From: Actinomycetes bacterium
GTDB lineage: Bacteria > Actinomycetota > Acidimicrobiia > Acidimicrobiales > Acidimicrobiaceae
Direction: 5' to 3'
DNA: 6,204 nucleotides
Assembly: GCA_021785315.1 (NCBI GenBank)
Contig: JAJYFX010000119.1
Coordinates: 1-6,204, forward strand
The translations under genes were made by a program, and so were the position numbers. Positions 1-5,639 of the stretch are shown piece after piece (the first letter of the stretch is position 1; every line of letters starts with the position of its first letter). The notes under the pieces were generated by a model. The model had not been told where the DNA came from. It ran no database searches and saw nothing but the letters and a program-made list of their open reading frames with translations.

Positions 1-84
1 GACTATTCGGCATCACTCCTTCATCACCAACTACAAAATCTCTTTCATAGTTTCTTACCGTGCACGAAAAAGCGAAGGCGAAGG

Positions 85-113
85 AGAATCCTGCCTATAA
101 TCGACCCTGTCAA
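85..113 (-). promoter_or_regulatory. Candidate leftward sigma70-type promoter
   Basis: On the minus strand a perfect -35 box TTGACA lies at 113-108. It is followed after exactly 17 bases by GATTCT at 90-85, which matches three of six -10 consensus positions, including the key second A and final T. It would start a transcript near position 78 running off the left edge, giving a leader of at least about 65-78 bases. The -35 and spacing are seen directly; activity and the target gene are inferred. Confidence 0.35.
96..101 (+). promoter_or_regulatory. Candidate -10 box for the rightward gene
   Basis: A perfect TATAAT at 96-101 lies about 120 bases upstream of the ATG at 225. No good -35 is found at 16-18 bases (73-78 reads CGAAGG), and the upstream TG is one base too far away for a classical extended -10. 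If active, it would give a leader of about 115 bases. It lies inside the spacer of the candidate leftward promoter, so the two would exclude each other sterically. Weak candidate only. Confidence 0.25.
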
Positions 114-163
114 CTCTGAGAGCGACAAGGTGGGAGCCGCAATCCTGCCCCGCTTTCCCGTAA

Positions 164-183
164 AACTTCCAAGTTAGTCTAAC
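164..183. repeat. Overlapping short inverted repeats in the leader
   Basis: Two dyads share sequence. AACTT-CC-AAGTT (164-175) is a 12-base inverted repeat with a 2-base centre, and GTTAG-T-CTAAC (173-183) is an 11-base inverted repeat with a 1-base centre. They share GTT (173-175). Loops this small do not favour an RNA hairpin, so a DNA-binding operator or chance are the likelier readings. They lie 40-60 bases upstream of the ATG of the rightward gene. Confidence 0.35.
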
Positions 184-224
184 AGCATGATGCCCGATTC
201 AATACAAGAGCGGAGAAATAGTAG

Positions 225-578
225 ATGTCGGAAATTCCCAATCCGGAAAAGCCCAACGACGAAGTCATCAATGAAGGAACCCAGGAAAGTATTGCCGACC
301 TGGACAGGCTCAGGAAAGAGATACTATCATCCACTCCGGAAGTGGTTATAGCGAACCACTGCTTTGGGCTGTTTGAACTTGCGGCAATATATCTGTCCGA
401 TAGCCCGCCAAGGTTCAAGGATGCGACCCTTGCCATCGATGCCCTTGCGGGCCTCCTCTCCTCGATCAAAGGTCGTCTCGGCGAACGCGAACAGGAAATA
501 CAGGACGGGTTGTCCCAACTGCGACTTGCCTTTGTCCAGATGTCTACGCTGGCGAATGAGCCTCCGAAGGCGGACTAG
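225..578 (+). CDS. Small DUF1844-like conserved protein
   Basis: This 117-residue soluble protein has no signal peptide or membrane segment. Residues 1-35 are acidic and look disordered. The core from about 37 to 108 is predicted helical: TPEVVIANHCFGLFELAAIYL, then DATLAIDALAGLL (residues 66-78), then the closing DGLSQLRLAFVQM (94-106). This order (a helix with alanine and leucine, a D-A-x-x-A-I-D-A-L-A-G-L segment, and a final L-x-x-L-R-L-A-F helix) matches my memory of the DUF1844 family proteins that actinobacteria carry near infC; no function is established. Start ATG 225 is supported by GGAG at 212-215, nine bases upstream. It is the only gene on the plus strand and its TAG stop overlaps the stop of the opposing cold-shock gene. 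The family call is from memory of weakly conserved sequence. Confidence 0.72.
   Translation: MSEIPNPEKPNDEVINEGTQESIADLDRLRKEILSSTPEVVIANHCFGLFELAAIYLSDSPPRFKDATLAIDALAGLLSSIKGRLGEREQEIQDGLSQLRLAFVQMSTLANEPPKAD
575..578. other. Overlapping convergent stop codons (CTAG)
   Basis: The palindrome CTAG holds TAG of the rightward DUF1844-like gene (576-578) and TAG of the leftward cold-shock gene (577-575). There is no intergenic DNA between the two, and I see no GC-rich hairpin with a T-run on either side, so each transcript must extend antisense into the other gene unless stopped by Rho. Confidence 0.95.
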
Positions 579-802
579 AGCTTTTCGATGAGGCCGGCCT
601 CAGCCTGCCCCTTCATGCCCGGATACACCCGGAAACTAACGGGGCGCCCGACAGCTACCGAACGGCTCCCGTCGGTAAGAGAAATACAGTGAAACAGCAC
701 CTGCGTGCCGTCGGAAGAAGTGATATGGCCAAGGCCCAGGTCCTGGTCAAACTCCGTCACCGTGCCTCTGCTGATGCCAAGCGCCAAAGGGCTGACCTGC
801 AT
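575..802 (-). CDS. Divergent cold-shock-domain protein
   Basis: This 75-residue protein is predicted to be a single five-stranded OB-fold that binds single-stranded nucleic acid. After a 12-residue lead it reads GTVTEFDQDLGLGHI, the equivalent of GTVKWFNxxKGFGFI in CspA. RNP1 is therefore LGLGHI (residues 22-27), lacking the usual Lys and both Phe. RNP2 is VLFHC (35-39) in place of VFVHF. A TDGSRSV segment (43-49) and VGRPVSFRVYPGMKGQAEA (51-69) complete the barrel. I recall similar short proteins with an FHC.x.I.DGSR pattern in actinobacteria. With aromatic side chains missing, its ligand may differ from classic CspA. The ATG abuts the hisG stop (TAA then ATG) in the same frame, with no good ribosome binding site, so translation probably depends on re-initiation after hisG. 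Last gene of the run. Confidence 0.8.
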   Translation of the reverse strand: MQVSPLALGISRGTVTEFDQDLGLGHITSSDGTQVLFHCISLTDGSRSVAVGRPVSFRVYPGMKGQAEAGLIEKL

Positions 803-1678
803 TTACGGAACGATCTTTGACAACGGTATTTCCAGAATGTCTGTCGCACCGGCATCCTTCAGATCGGGAATCAGGGTGTTGATTTGAGACCTTGCCACCA
901 CGGCCTCTACGGCATAGCCCACATCGCCAAAAAGCTTCGAAATGGTTGGCGCTTTCATGAACGGAATAGCGTCTATCACCGCATTTAAATCGCTTTCCGA
1001 TACATTCAGTTTTACCAAAACATTGCCGCGGGCTTTCAAGGTACCGGTAAGAAGAGTCATGATCTGGGTCATGGCATGCAGTTTGACGGGATCCGATGCT
1101 GCGTCGCGGTTCGCGATCACCTCGGTATATGACACGAGAATGGTGTCAATAATTCGCAGACCAGCGGCTCGGATAGCTCTTCCCGTCTCGGTAATCTCGA
1201 CAATGGCATCTGCAATGTCCGGAATCTTGGCCTCTGTGGCACCGTAGGAAAGTGAGACCTGCACAGGAATCCCAAGCGACTCGAAATATCTCTTTGTCAG
1301 TACCGGATATTCGGTAGCCACTCTCAGGTTCGGCTTCAGATCCTTGCTGGACAGTACTGGAGAATCACTTGAAACAGCCAGAACAATCCTTATGGGATTT
1401 GAAGTCGCCTTGGAATAATGAAGCTCGCCAAGGCTTAAAACATCCGCACCCGTCTCTTCAATCCAGTCCCGTCCTGTAATACCAATGTCAAACCTTCCCT
1501 CGGCCACATAGTTAGCAATCTCCTGAGGCCGCAGAATCCGGACCTCTTCGATTCGGGGATCGTCGATCCGTCCACGATAGTCCACATCTGACGAGCGCGA
1601 CAACGCCAGAACGGCCTGAGAAAACAGTTCGAGAGTCGCCTTTTCGAGCGAACCTTTGGGAAGCACTAATCGAAGCAT
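803..1678 (-). CDS. hisG: ATP phosphoribosyltransferase (long form)
   Basis: HisG catalyses the first step of histidine synthesis, joining ATP and PRPP to give phosphoribosyl-ATP; it is cytosolic and normally inhibited by histidine. From the ATG at 1678 the protein is 291 residues. The catalytic part starts MLRLVLPKGSLEK, has DIGITGRDW at 64-72, GATEAKIPDIADAIVEITETG around 146-166 (the last part, E-I-T-E-T-G-R-A, is the PRPP loop), and is followed by an ACT-like C-terminal domain from about 207 (MTLLTGTLKARGNVLVKLNV) to LSKIVP. That domain marks the long, self-sufficient form that needs no HisZ and carries feedback control. An upstream in-frame TTG at 1696 has no ribosome binding site; the ATG at 1678 gives the family N-terminus and has GGA about ten bases upstream. 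It lies 35 bases after ribH. The hisE gene often found between ribH and hisG in actinobacteria is absent. Confidence 0.96.
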   Translation of the reverse strand: MLRLVLPKGSLEKATLELFSQAVLALSRSSDVDYRGRIDDPRIEEVRILRPQEIANYVAEGRFDIGITGRDWIEETGADVLSLGELHYSKATSNPIRIVLAVSSDSPVLSSKDLKPNLRVATEYPVLTKRYFESLGIPVQVSLSYGATEAKIPDIADAIVEITETGRAIRAAGLRIIDTILVSYTEVIANRDAASDPVKLHAMTQIMTLLTGTLKARGNVLVKLNVSESDLNAVIDAIPFMKAPTISKLFGDVGYAVEAVVARSQINTLIPDLKDAGATDILEIPLSKIVP

Positions 1679-1713
1679 CAAACCATTCCGTTTCAAATGT
1701 CAACTGACGAACA

Positions 1714-2202
1714 CTAAATTGAACGCTTCAGGGCAACCATTTCTATCGCCGTTGCAGCAAATTCATGGCCCTTGTTCCCTAAAGTCATCTCACTTCTCTC
1801 AATCGCCTGTTCAATGTTCTCGGTGGTCAAAACCCCAAAGATGGTCGGAATTCCAAACTCCAGACCAACCTGGGCAATACCCTCGGAACAGGCGTTCACT
1901 ACCACCTCGTAGTGCGTGGTTGCGCCCCTTATCACGGATCCCAAGCAGATTATTGCGCAATAACGTCCGCTGGCAGCCAACCACTTTGACGCCAGCGGTA
2001 TCTCCATGGCACCCGGTACCCTGACAAGTTCGATGTTCTTCTCTGCCGCGCCGTAGAACTTCAGTCCGTTAGTGACTCCATCAATCAGTTCCCCGGTAAT
2101 GAATTCGTTATAGCGCGAGGCCACCAACACATAGATATCGCTTTCTGCGACCGTTAGTGACCCGGAATCAGGCTTGACTTCCGATTCACTGTGACCAGAC
2201 AT
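1714..2202 (-). CDS. ribH: 6,7-dimethyl-8-ribityllumazine synthase
   Basis: Lumazine synthase condenses the pyrimidine product of RibD (after dephosphorylation) with DHBP from RibBA to make the substrate of RibE; it usually forms pentamers or 60-subunit shells. The protein is 162 residues. Landmarks: SRYNEFI at 29-35 (substrate-stacking region), VPGAMEIP at 62-69, CLGSVIRGATTHYEVV at 86-101 with His97 at the catalytic histidine position, GVLTTENIEQAIER at 123-136 with Arg136 at the phosphate-binding arginine, and GNKGHEFA at 142-149. All expected active-site residues are present. The first 21 residues are a polar, probably disordered extension, longer than in many family members. Start ATG 2202 has a strong ribosome binding site (2210-2218). 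Gaps: 45 bp after ribBA, 35 bp before hisG. Confidence 0.97.
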   Translation of the reverse strand: MSGHSESEVKPDSGSLTVAESDIYVLVASRYNEFITGELIDGVTNGLKFYGAAEKNIELVRVPGAMEIPLASKWLAASGRYCAIICLGSVIRGATTHYEVVVNACSEGIAQVGLEFGIPTIFGVLTTENIEQAIERSEMTLGNKGHEFAATAIEMVALKRSI

Positions 2203-2209
2203 TGGACCG

Positions 2210-2218
2210 CACCTTCCT
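2210..2218 (-). promoter_or_regulatory. Strong ribosome binding site of ribH
   Basis: AGGAAGGTG on the minus strand, seven bases before the ATG at 2202, is close to the full complement of the 16S 3' end. It is one of the strongest sites in the run and fixes the ribH start, including its N-terminal extension. Lumazine synthase is needed in large amounts relative to the other rib enzymes, which would fit a strong site (inference). Confidence 0.8.
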
Positions 2219-2247
2219 GCACGTCAGAAAAACCACTTTTGGGTAGC

Positions 2248-3477
2248 CTAATCGTCCAACCCATCCAAAAGGTGACCCATGCGCTCCCTTTTTGTCCGCA
2301 GATAATTTATGTTTTCAGGATTCACAGAAGGTGGGAGCTTCACACGCTCGACAATGTTCAGACCGAATCCTTCGAGTCCTCCATACTTTGCGGGATTGTT
2401 GGTTATAAGACGGGTATCCGTTATGCCCAAATCGACAAGCATCTGGGCACCGATCCCGTACTCTCTCGAATCCACTGGGAGGCCCAATTCCAAATTGGCG
2501 TCGACGGTGTCACGGCCCTGCTCCTGGAGCGAGTAGGCACGGACCTTGTGGGCAATTCCGATTCCTCTTCCCTCATGCCCGCGCAAATAGATGATGACTC
2601 CGGCACCTTGCTTGGCAATCATCTGAAGCGCGGCGTCGAGCTGAGGCCCACAGTCGCAGCGCAGCGAGCCAAAAACGTCTCCGGTGAGACACTCCGAATG
2701 TACTCTGACTAAGACTGGTGACCCGTCATTTATAGTTCCCATAGTCAACGCCAGATGATTCTCGCCATCCAGCACCGACTCATATACGATGCAGGTGAAA
2801 TCTCCATAGACCGTAGGAATTCTTGCGGTTGCCCCTTCGACGCGCCTGACCAACTTGTCCTTCTGGCGCCTATACCTTACGAGCTCGGCAATCGAAACCA
2901 TCACCAGGCCATATTTCTCACAAAAACTCTTGAGATCCTCAGCCCGCGCCATCTGAGACTTATCCTCTGTAACTATCTCGCAAAGTACCCCGGCCGGCTC
3001 GAGCCCGGCGGCAATTGCCAAATCGACTGAAGCTTCGGTGTGTCCGGCACGCTTGAGTACGCCGCCCTCCTTGTACCTGAGCGGAAAAATATGGCCTGGG
3101 CGCACAAAATCCGACGATCTAAAGTTGCGGTCGGCCAAAGCGCGAATGGTAGCAGACCTGTCATGAGCCGATATGCCGGTCGTTGTCCCGTGCTTGTAGT
3201 CGACGCTCACCGTGAATGCGGTCCGCTGGGACTCAGTATTATTCGCCACCATTAGGGGAAGCTCCAGCTCGTCAAGCCGATCACCCTTGACCGCTACACA
3301 AATCAGTCCGGAAGTATGTGCAATGAAAAAAGAAATTGCCTCTTGCGTTGCATACTGCGCAGCCATGATAAGGTCGCCTTCGTTTTCACGATCCTCGTCA
3401 TCGACCACGACAACCATCTCACCGCGACCAATCGCCGCTATGGCCTCCTCGATGGTTCCAAGTCCCACGGTAATCAT
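2248..3477 (-). CDS. ribBA: Bifunctional DHBP synthase / GTP cyclohydrolase II
   Basis: A 409-residue two-domain enzyme starting both arms of riboflavin synthesis. Residues 1-205 are DHBP synthase (RibB), turning ribulose 5-phosphate into dihydroxybutanone phosphate and formate: DDEDRENEGDL at 26-36 gives the acidic metal site, HDRSATIRAL at 105-114, RPGHIFPLR at 126-134, RAGHTEASVDLA at 143-154 and CEIV at 166-169. Residues 206-409 are GTP cyclohydrolase II (RibA): HSECLTGDVFGSLRCDCG holds the zinc cysteines C263, C274 and C276, then YLRGHEGRGIG at 297-307, DSREYGIGAQML at 336-347 and TNNPAKYGGLEGFGL at 359-373. Both halves look intact and active. It starts five bases after ribE. The ATG at 3477 has only AGG directly against it; a GTG three codons later (3468) has that AGG nine bases upstream and is a possible alternative start, removing three residues. 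Confidence 0.97.
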   Translation of the reverse strand: MITVGLGTIEEAIAAIGRGEMVVVVDDEDRENEGDLIMAAQYATQEAISFFIAHTSGLICVAVKGDRLDELELPLMVANNTESQRTAFTVSVDYKHGTTTGISAHDRSATIRALADRNFRSSDFVRPGHIFPLRYKEGGVLKRAGHTEASVDLAIAAGLEPAGVLCEIVTEDKSQMARAEDLKSFCEKYGLVMVSIAELVRYRRQKDKLVRRVEGATARIPTVYGDFTCIVYESVLDGENHLALTMGTINDGSPVLVRVHSECLTGDVFGSLRCDCGPQLDAALQMIAKQGAGVIIYLRGHEGRGIGIAHKVRAYSLQEQGRDTVDANLELGLPVDSREYGIGAQMLVDLGITDTRLITNNPAKYGGLEGFGLNIVERVKLPPSVNPENINYLRTKRERMGHLLDGLDD

Positions 3478-3482
3478 CCTGT

Positions 3483-4082
3483 CTAATTAGAAATACTACT
3501 TTCGGGGAAATCGGTAGGGATCCCAAGGGAGTGCATTCGCTCAACATACTTCGCTACGATGTCAAACTCCAGATTGACCCGTTCACCGATATCTCTTGTG
3601 CCTAGTGTAGTCACTGAGCTGGTGTGAGGAATAATTGAAACGCGAGCGAAATCATTTCCCGCTTCAACAACCGTCAATGACACGCCATCTATTGCGATTG
3701 ATCCCTTTTCAACTACATACCTCGCAAAGCTTGGATCAAATCCGATCACCAAATCTGGTGCAACCCGCCGTACTAAACCGACCGTATCCACATGTCCTTG
3801 AACAATATGGCCACCTAGGCGGTCGGATACCTTTACTGGTCTTTCGAAGTTGACCGGATCGCCCGGAATCAGGTATCCGAGATTCGTGCGCGAGAGGGTC
3901 TCCGGAATCACATTCGCAGTCCATTTATCGCCATCGAAATCTACCACCGTGAGGCAACAGCCGTTGACTGCAATAGATTCACCCGTTTCGTAAATCGATG
4001 GATTGTCAGGCCAGCTGAACGTGAACCGGTCTCCGTTATTCGACTTGAAACGACCGAGTCCCTCGATCAAACCTGTAAACAT
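3483..4082 (-). CDS. ribE: Riboflavin synthase, alpha subunit type
   Basis: Riboflavin synthase dismutates two 6,7-dimethyl-8-ribityllumazine molecules into riboflavin and the pyrimidine diamine that returns to RibH. The 199-residue protein starts with the family signature MFTGLIE and consists of two similar lumazine-binding barrels: ESIAVNGCCLTVV (35-47) in the first and GSIAIDGVSLTVV (127-139) in the second, the internal duplication typical of the family. The N-terminal barrel ends near GGHIVQGHVDTVG (90-102), and the C-terminal segment NLEFDIVAKYVERM (170-183) matches the trimerisation helix. Length is normal. Start ATG 4082 has GGGAGG at 4094-4089, six bases upstream. It is 41 bp after ribD and 5 bp before ribBA. 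The same enzyme is called ribC in some actinobacterial genomes. Confidence 0.97.
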   Translation of the reverse strand: MFTGLIEGLGRFKSNNGDRFTFSWPDNPSIYETGESIAVNGCCLTVVDFDGDKWTANVIPETLSRTNLGYLIPGDPVNFERPVKVSDRLGGHIVQGHVDTVGLVRRVAPDLVIGFDPSFARYVVEKGSIAIDGVSLTVVEAGNDFARVSIIPHTSSVTTLGTRDIGERVNLEFDIVAKYVERMHSLGIPTDFPESSISN

Positions 4083-4123
4083 CTAGAGCCTCCCTTGGAT
4101 TTCACTCCCAGCCTAGGCCGACG

Positions 4124-5149
4124 CTAGAGAGACTTGATCAACTTGGATGCACGCAGAGACCAGGCCTCAATTTCAACGTCATTCCCTAGGGATTGCACGC
4201 TCTTAGCCTCAAGCCTTGTCAAATCAGCCACGCTTGCTGAACCACGGCCGGAGAAGGCTGATATCCCGTCTTCGCCACCATGCAAGGCCGGAGCTATGTG
4301 AAACACGAATTGGTCGATCAAATCCGCTTCGAGAAAGCTCTTGGCCAGATGCGCGCCGCCTTCGACAAGAACCTGCAGAATATCCTCCTTGCCCAGCACT
4401 TCAAGAAGCTCTGCGGGAGAACCGGTCCATTCCTCTGCCGGAGTGACTCTGGCGCCGGAAGGAATTGCTCCGAACACAATTCGTCGCGGTGAGTGGCTGT
4501 TACCCGGAATCCTGACTGTAAGTTGGGGGTCATCAATTCTGACGGTATTGGAGCCGACTACGATCGCATCTGATTCGGAACGAAGCACTTGGACGCGGTT
4601 TCTAGCAACCTCCCCGGTTATCCAGTTGGAGGTTCCGTCACTGGAGGCTATCCGTCCATCTAAAGTCGTGGCCAGCTTAAGGACAACCCAAGGGAGTCCG
4701 GTTGCTCTGTGTTTGAGATATGGAGCCAGCTGATTTCTAACAGCATCAGCTGCGACCCCAACTTTTACCTCGACTTTGTGATTTTGAAGATACTCTATGC
4801 CTTGTCCTCTGACCCTGTAGTCCGGATCCACGAGTGAGACCACCACCCGCTTGACGCCGGCTTTGACGATCGCCTGCGCGCAGGGCGGAGTCCTTCCGTG
4901 GTGCGAACAGGGCTCAAGCGTCACGTAAAGAGTCGAACCGACGGCCTTCGATCCAGCGCGTTCCAGAGCGTCTATTTCGGCGTGAGAACCTCCAGGACTT
5001 TGGGTATGTCCCATGACCAATCCATCCGCCGTTTCCACAACCGCTCCGACCCATGGATTGGGAGGCGCCTGCACGCGTGCCTTTGCCGCTTCCGCGACAG
5101 CAAGAAGCATCTTCTCTTCAAGCTCTTCCGGCGCGAAGGTATCAGCCAC
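4124..5149 (-). CDS. ribD: Bifunctional pyrimidine deaminase / reductase
   Basis: RibD converts the RibA product by deamination and then NADPH-dependent reduction of the ribosyl side chain. It is 341 residues from a GTG start. The deaminase half (about 10-148) shows NPWVGAVV at 31-38, the zinc site HAE at 56-58 and EPCSHHGRTPPC at 79-90 with Cys81 and Cys90, Glu58 being the proton shuttle. The reductase half (about 153-333) shows KLATTLDGRIA (158-168), WITGEVAR (176-183), RSESDAIVVGSNTV (190-203), DDPQLTVR (206-213) and LVEGGAHLAKSFLEADLIDQF (261-281), covering the NADPH and substrate sites. Both halves look active. The GTG at 5149 overlaps the end of the mog gene by eight bases (GTGGCTGA) and has AGGA at 5158-5155; an ATG at residue 14 would cut into the first helix and is less likely. 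Slightly shorter than the common 360 or so residues. Confidence 0.96.
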   Translation of the reverse strand: MADTFAPEELEEKMLLAVAEAAKARVQAPPNPWVGAVVETADGLVMGHTQSPGGSHAEIDALERAGSKAVGSTLYVTLEPCSHHGRTPPCAQAIVKAGVKRVVVSLVDPDYRVRGQGIEYLQNHKVEVKVGVAADAVRNQLAPYLKHRATGLPWVVLKLATTLDGRIASSDGTSNWITGEVARNRVQVLRSESDAIVVGSNTVRIDDPQLTVRIPGNSHSPRRIVFGAIPSGARVTPAEEWTGSPAELLEVLGKEDILQVLVEGGAHLAKSFLEADLIDQFVFHIAPALHGGEDGISAFSGRGSASVADLTRLEAKSVQSLGNDVEIEAWSLRASKLIKSL

Positions 5150-5639
5150 TACTGTCCTGCTTCACGCTCTCGTGGCCCGTGGATACACCTGCCAGGAGTT
5201 CAAGAGCATGGGGTATCACATCCAAAACGGCTGACAGCGTTTCCCTTGCGCCCCCTGGGGACCCAGGGGTATTAATTATCATCGCGGCTCCTCTAGTGCC
5301 AGCGACGGCCCTTGACAACCTTCCCAAAGGCGACACCAGGCGGGCAGCTTCTGCCATGCCGGGTGCCTCCCGTTCAAGCACCAATTTGGTTCCCTCTGGC
5401 GTAAAATCTCTCGGCCCGAATCCTGTTCCTCCCGTGGAAACAACCAAACCCTGAAAATTCTCCGTCAAAGAGATCATGGCAGCGGATACGCTTTCGACGC
5501 CGTCCTCAATGACGCGGCGCTCCACGACGCGGAAACCAGCGTTAGTAAGGAGCTCCTCCAGCACAGCACCGGAACGATCCTCGCGTGTGCCTGCCACGAC
5601 ACCGTCGGACACCGTCAACACCTTCGCCAACAATTCCAC
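5142..5639 (-). CDS. MogA/MoaB-type molybdopterin biosynthesis protein
   Basis: This 165-residue protein belongs to the MoCF-binding (MogA/MoaB) family. MogA members adenylylate molybdopterin before molybdenum insertion; bacterial MoaB homologues can be less active, so the exact role is open. Seen: LTVSDGVVAGTREDRSG at 8-24, IEDG with Asp46, STGGTGFGPRDFTPE at 68-82 (the GGTG nucleotide/pterin loop and Asp78), APGMAEAAR at 92-100, GRLSRAVAGTRG at 106-117 and NTPGSPGGARE at 123-133. Asp46 and Asp78 occupy the positions of the catalytic aspartates of E. coli MogA (Asp49, Asp82), which suggests an active enzyme. GTG 5639 shares a base with the rpe stop (TAGTG), and the gene overlaps ribD by eight bases, so it is translationally tied to both neighbours. 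No other molybdenum-cofactor gene is visible. The fold is certain; mogA versus moaB is not. Confidence 0.93.
   Translation of the reverse strand: MELLAKVLTVSDGVVAGTREDRSGAVLEELLTNAGFRVVERRVIEDGVESVSAAMISLTENFQGLVVSTGGTGFGPRDFTPEGTKLVLEREAPGMAEAARLVSPLGRLSRAVAGTRGAAMIINTPGSPGGARETLSAVLDVIPHALELLAGVSTGHESVKQDSSG

Larger units (their letters stand above)
1..224. other. Intergenic region left of the DUF1844-like gene
   Basis: No reading frame here looks like a gene. The stretch is the leader of the rightward gene at 225 and possibly also of a leftward gene beyond the left edge. Visible elements are a perfect TTGACA on the minus strand (113-108), a perfect TATAAT on the plus strand (96-101), a two-copy GCGAAG tandem (72-83), and overlapping inverted repeats at 164-183. 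On the minus strand a purine-rich GAAGGAG (22-16) sits just before the left edge, which would fit a ribosome binding site for a gene starting at or beyond position 13. In actinobacteria the DUF1844-type gene is often close to infC, so infC is the most likely leftward neighbour, but no infC coding sequence is visible. Confidence 0.6.

Noticed and set aside
1..13. Leftward ATG at 13-11 (reading MPNS) as the start of infC or another gene
   Set aside because: Its purine-rich GAAGGAG is only two bases from the ATG, and four codons are too few to identify a protein. The site might instead serve a start just beyond the edge, so it is not called.
942..1247. 101-residue plus-strand open frame opposite hisG
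   Set aside because: Shadow of the hisG coding pattern; no conserved features.
1679..1696. TTG at 1696 as the hisG start, adding six residues
   Set aside because: There is no ribosome binding site before it, and the HisG family N-terminus matches the ATG at 1678 (MLRLVLPKGSLEK).
2224..2247. Possible terminator or attenuator between ribBA and ribH (short CCA/TGG stem followed by TTTTT on the minus strand)
   Set aside because: The stem is only about three base pairs, too weak to terminate, and a strong ribH ribosome binding site follows.
2191..2712. 173-residue open frame on the plus strand
   Set aside because: It lies antisense to ribBA and the ribH start, its protein has no recognisable pattern, and both rib genes have complete family motifs.
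4083..4123. FMN riboswitch or attenuator in the ribD-ribE gap, prompted by the GCCTAGGC palindrome (4111-4118)
   Set aside because: The gap is only 41 bases, far too short for an RFN element, and the palindrome has no partner structure or T-run.
4341..5454. Several 70-133 residue open frames on the plus strand opposite ribD and mog
   Set aside because: They overlap each other and well-supported genes; compositions look like codon shadows (Ser/Arg/Pro rich), with no domain features.
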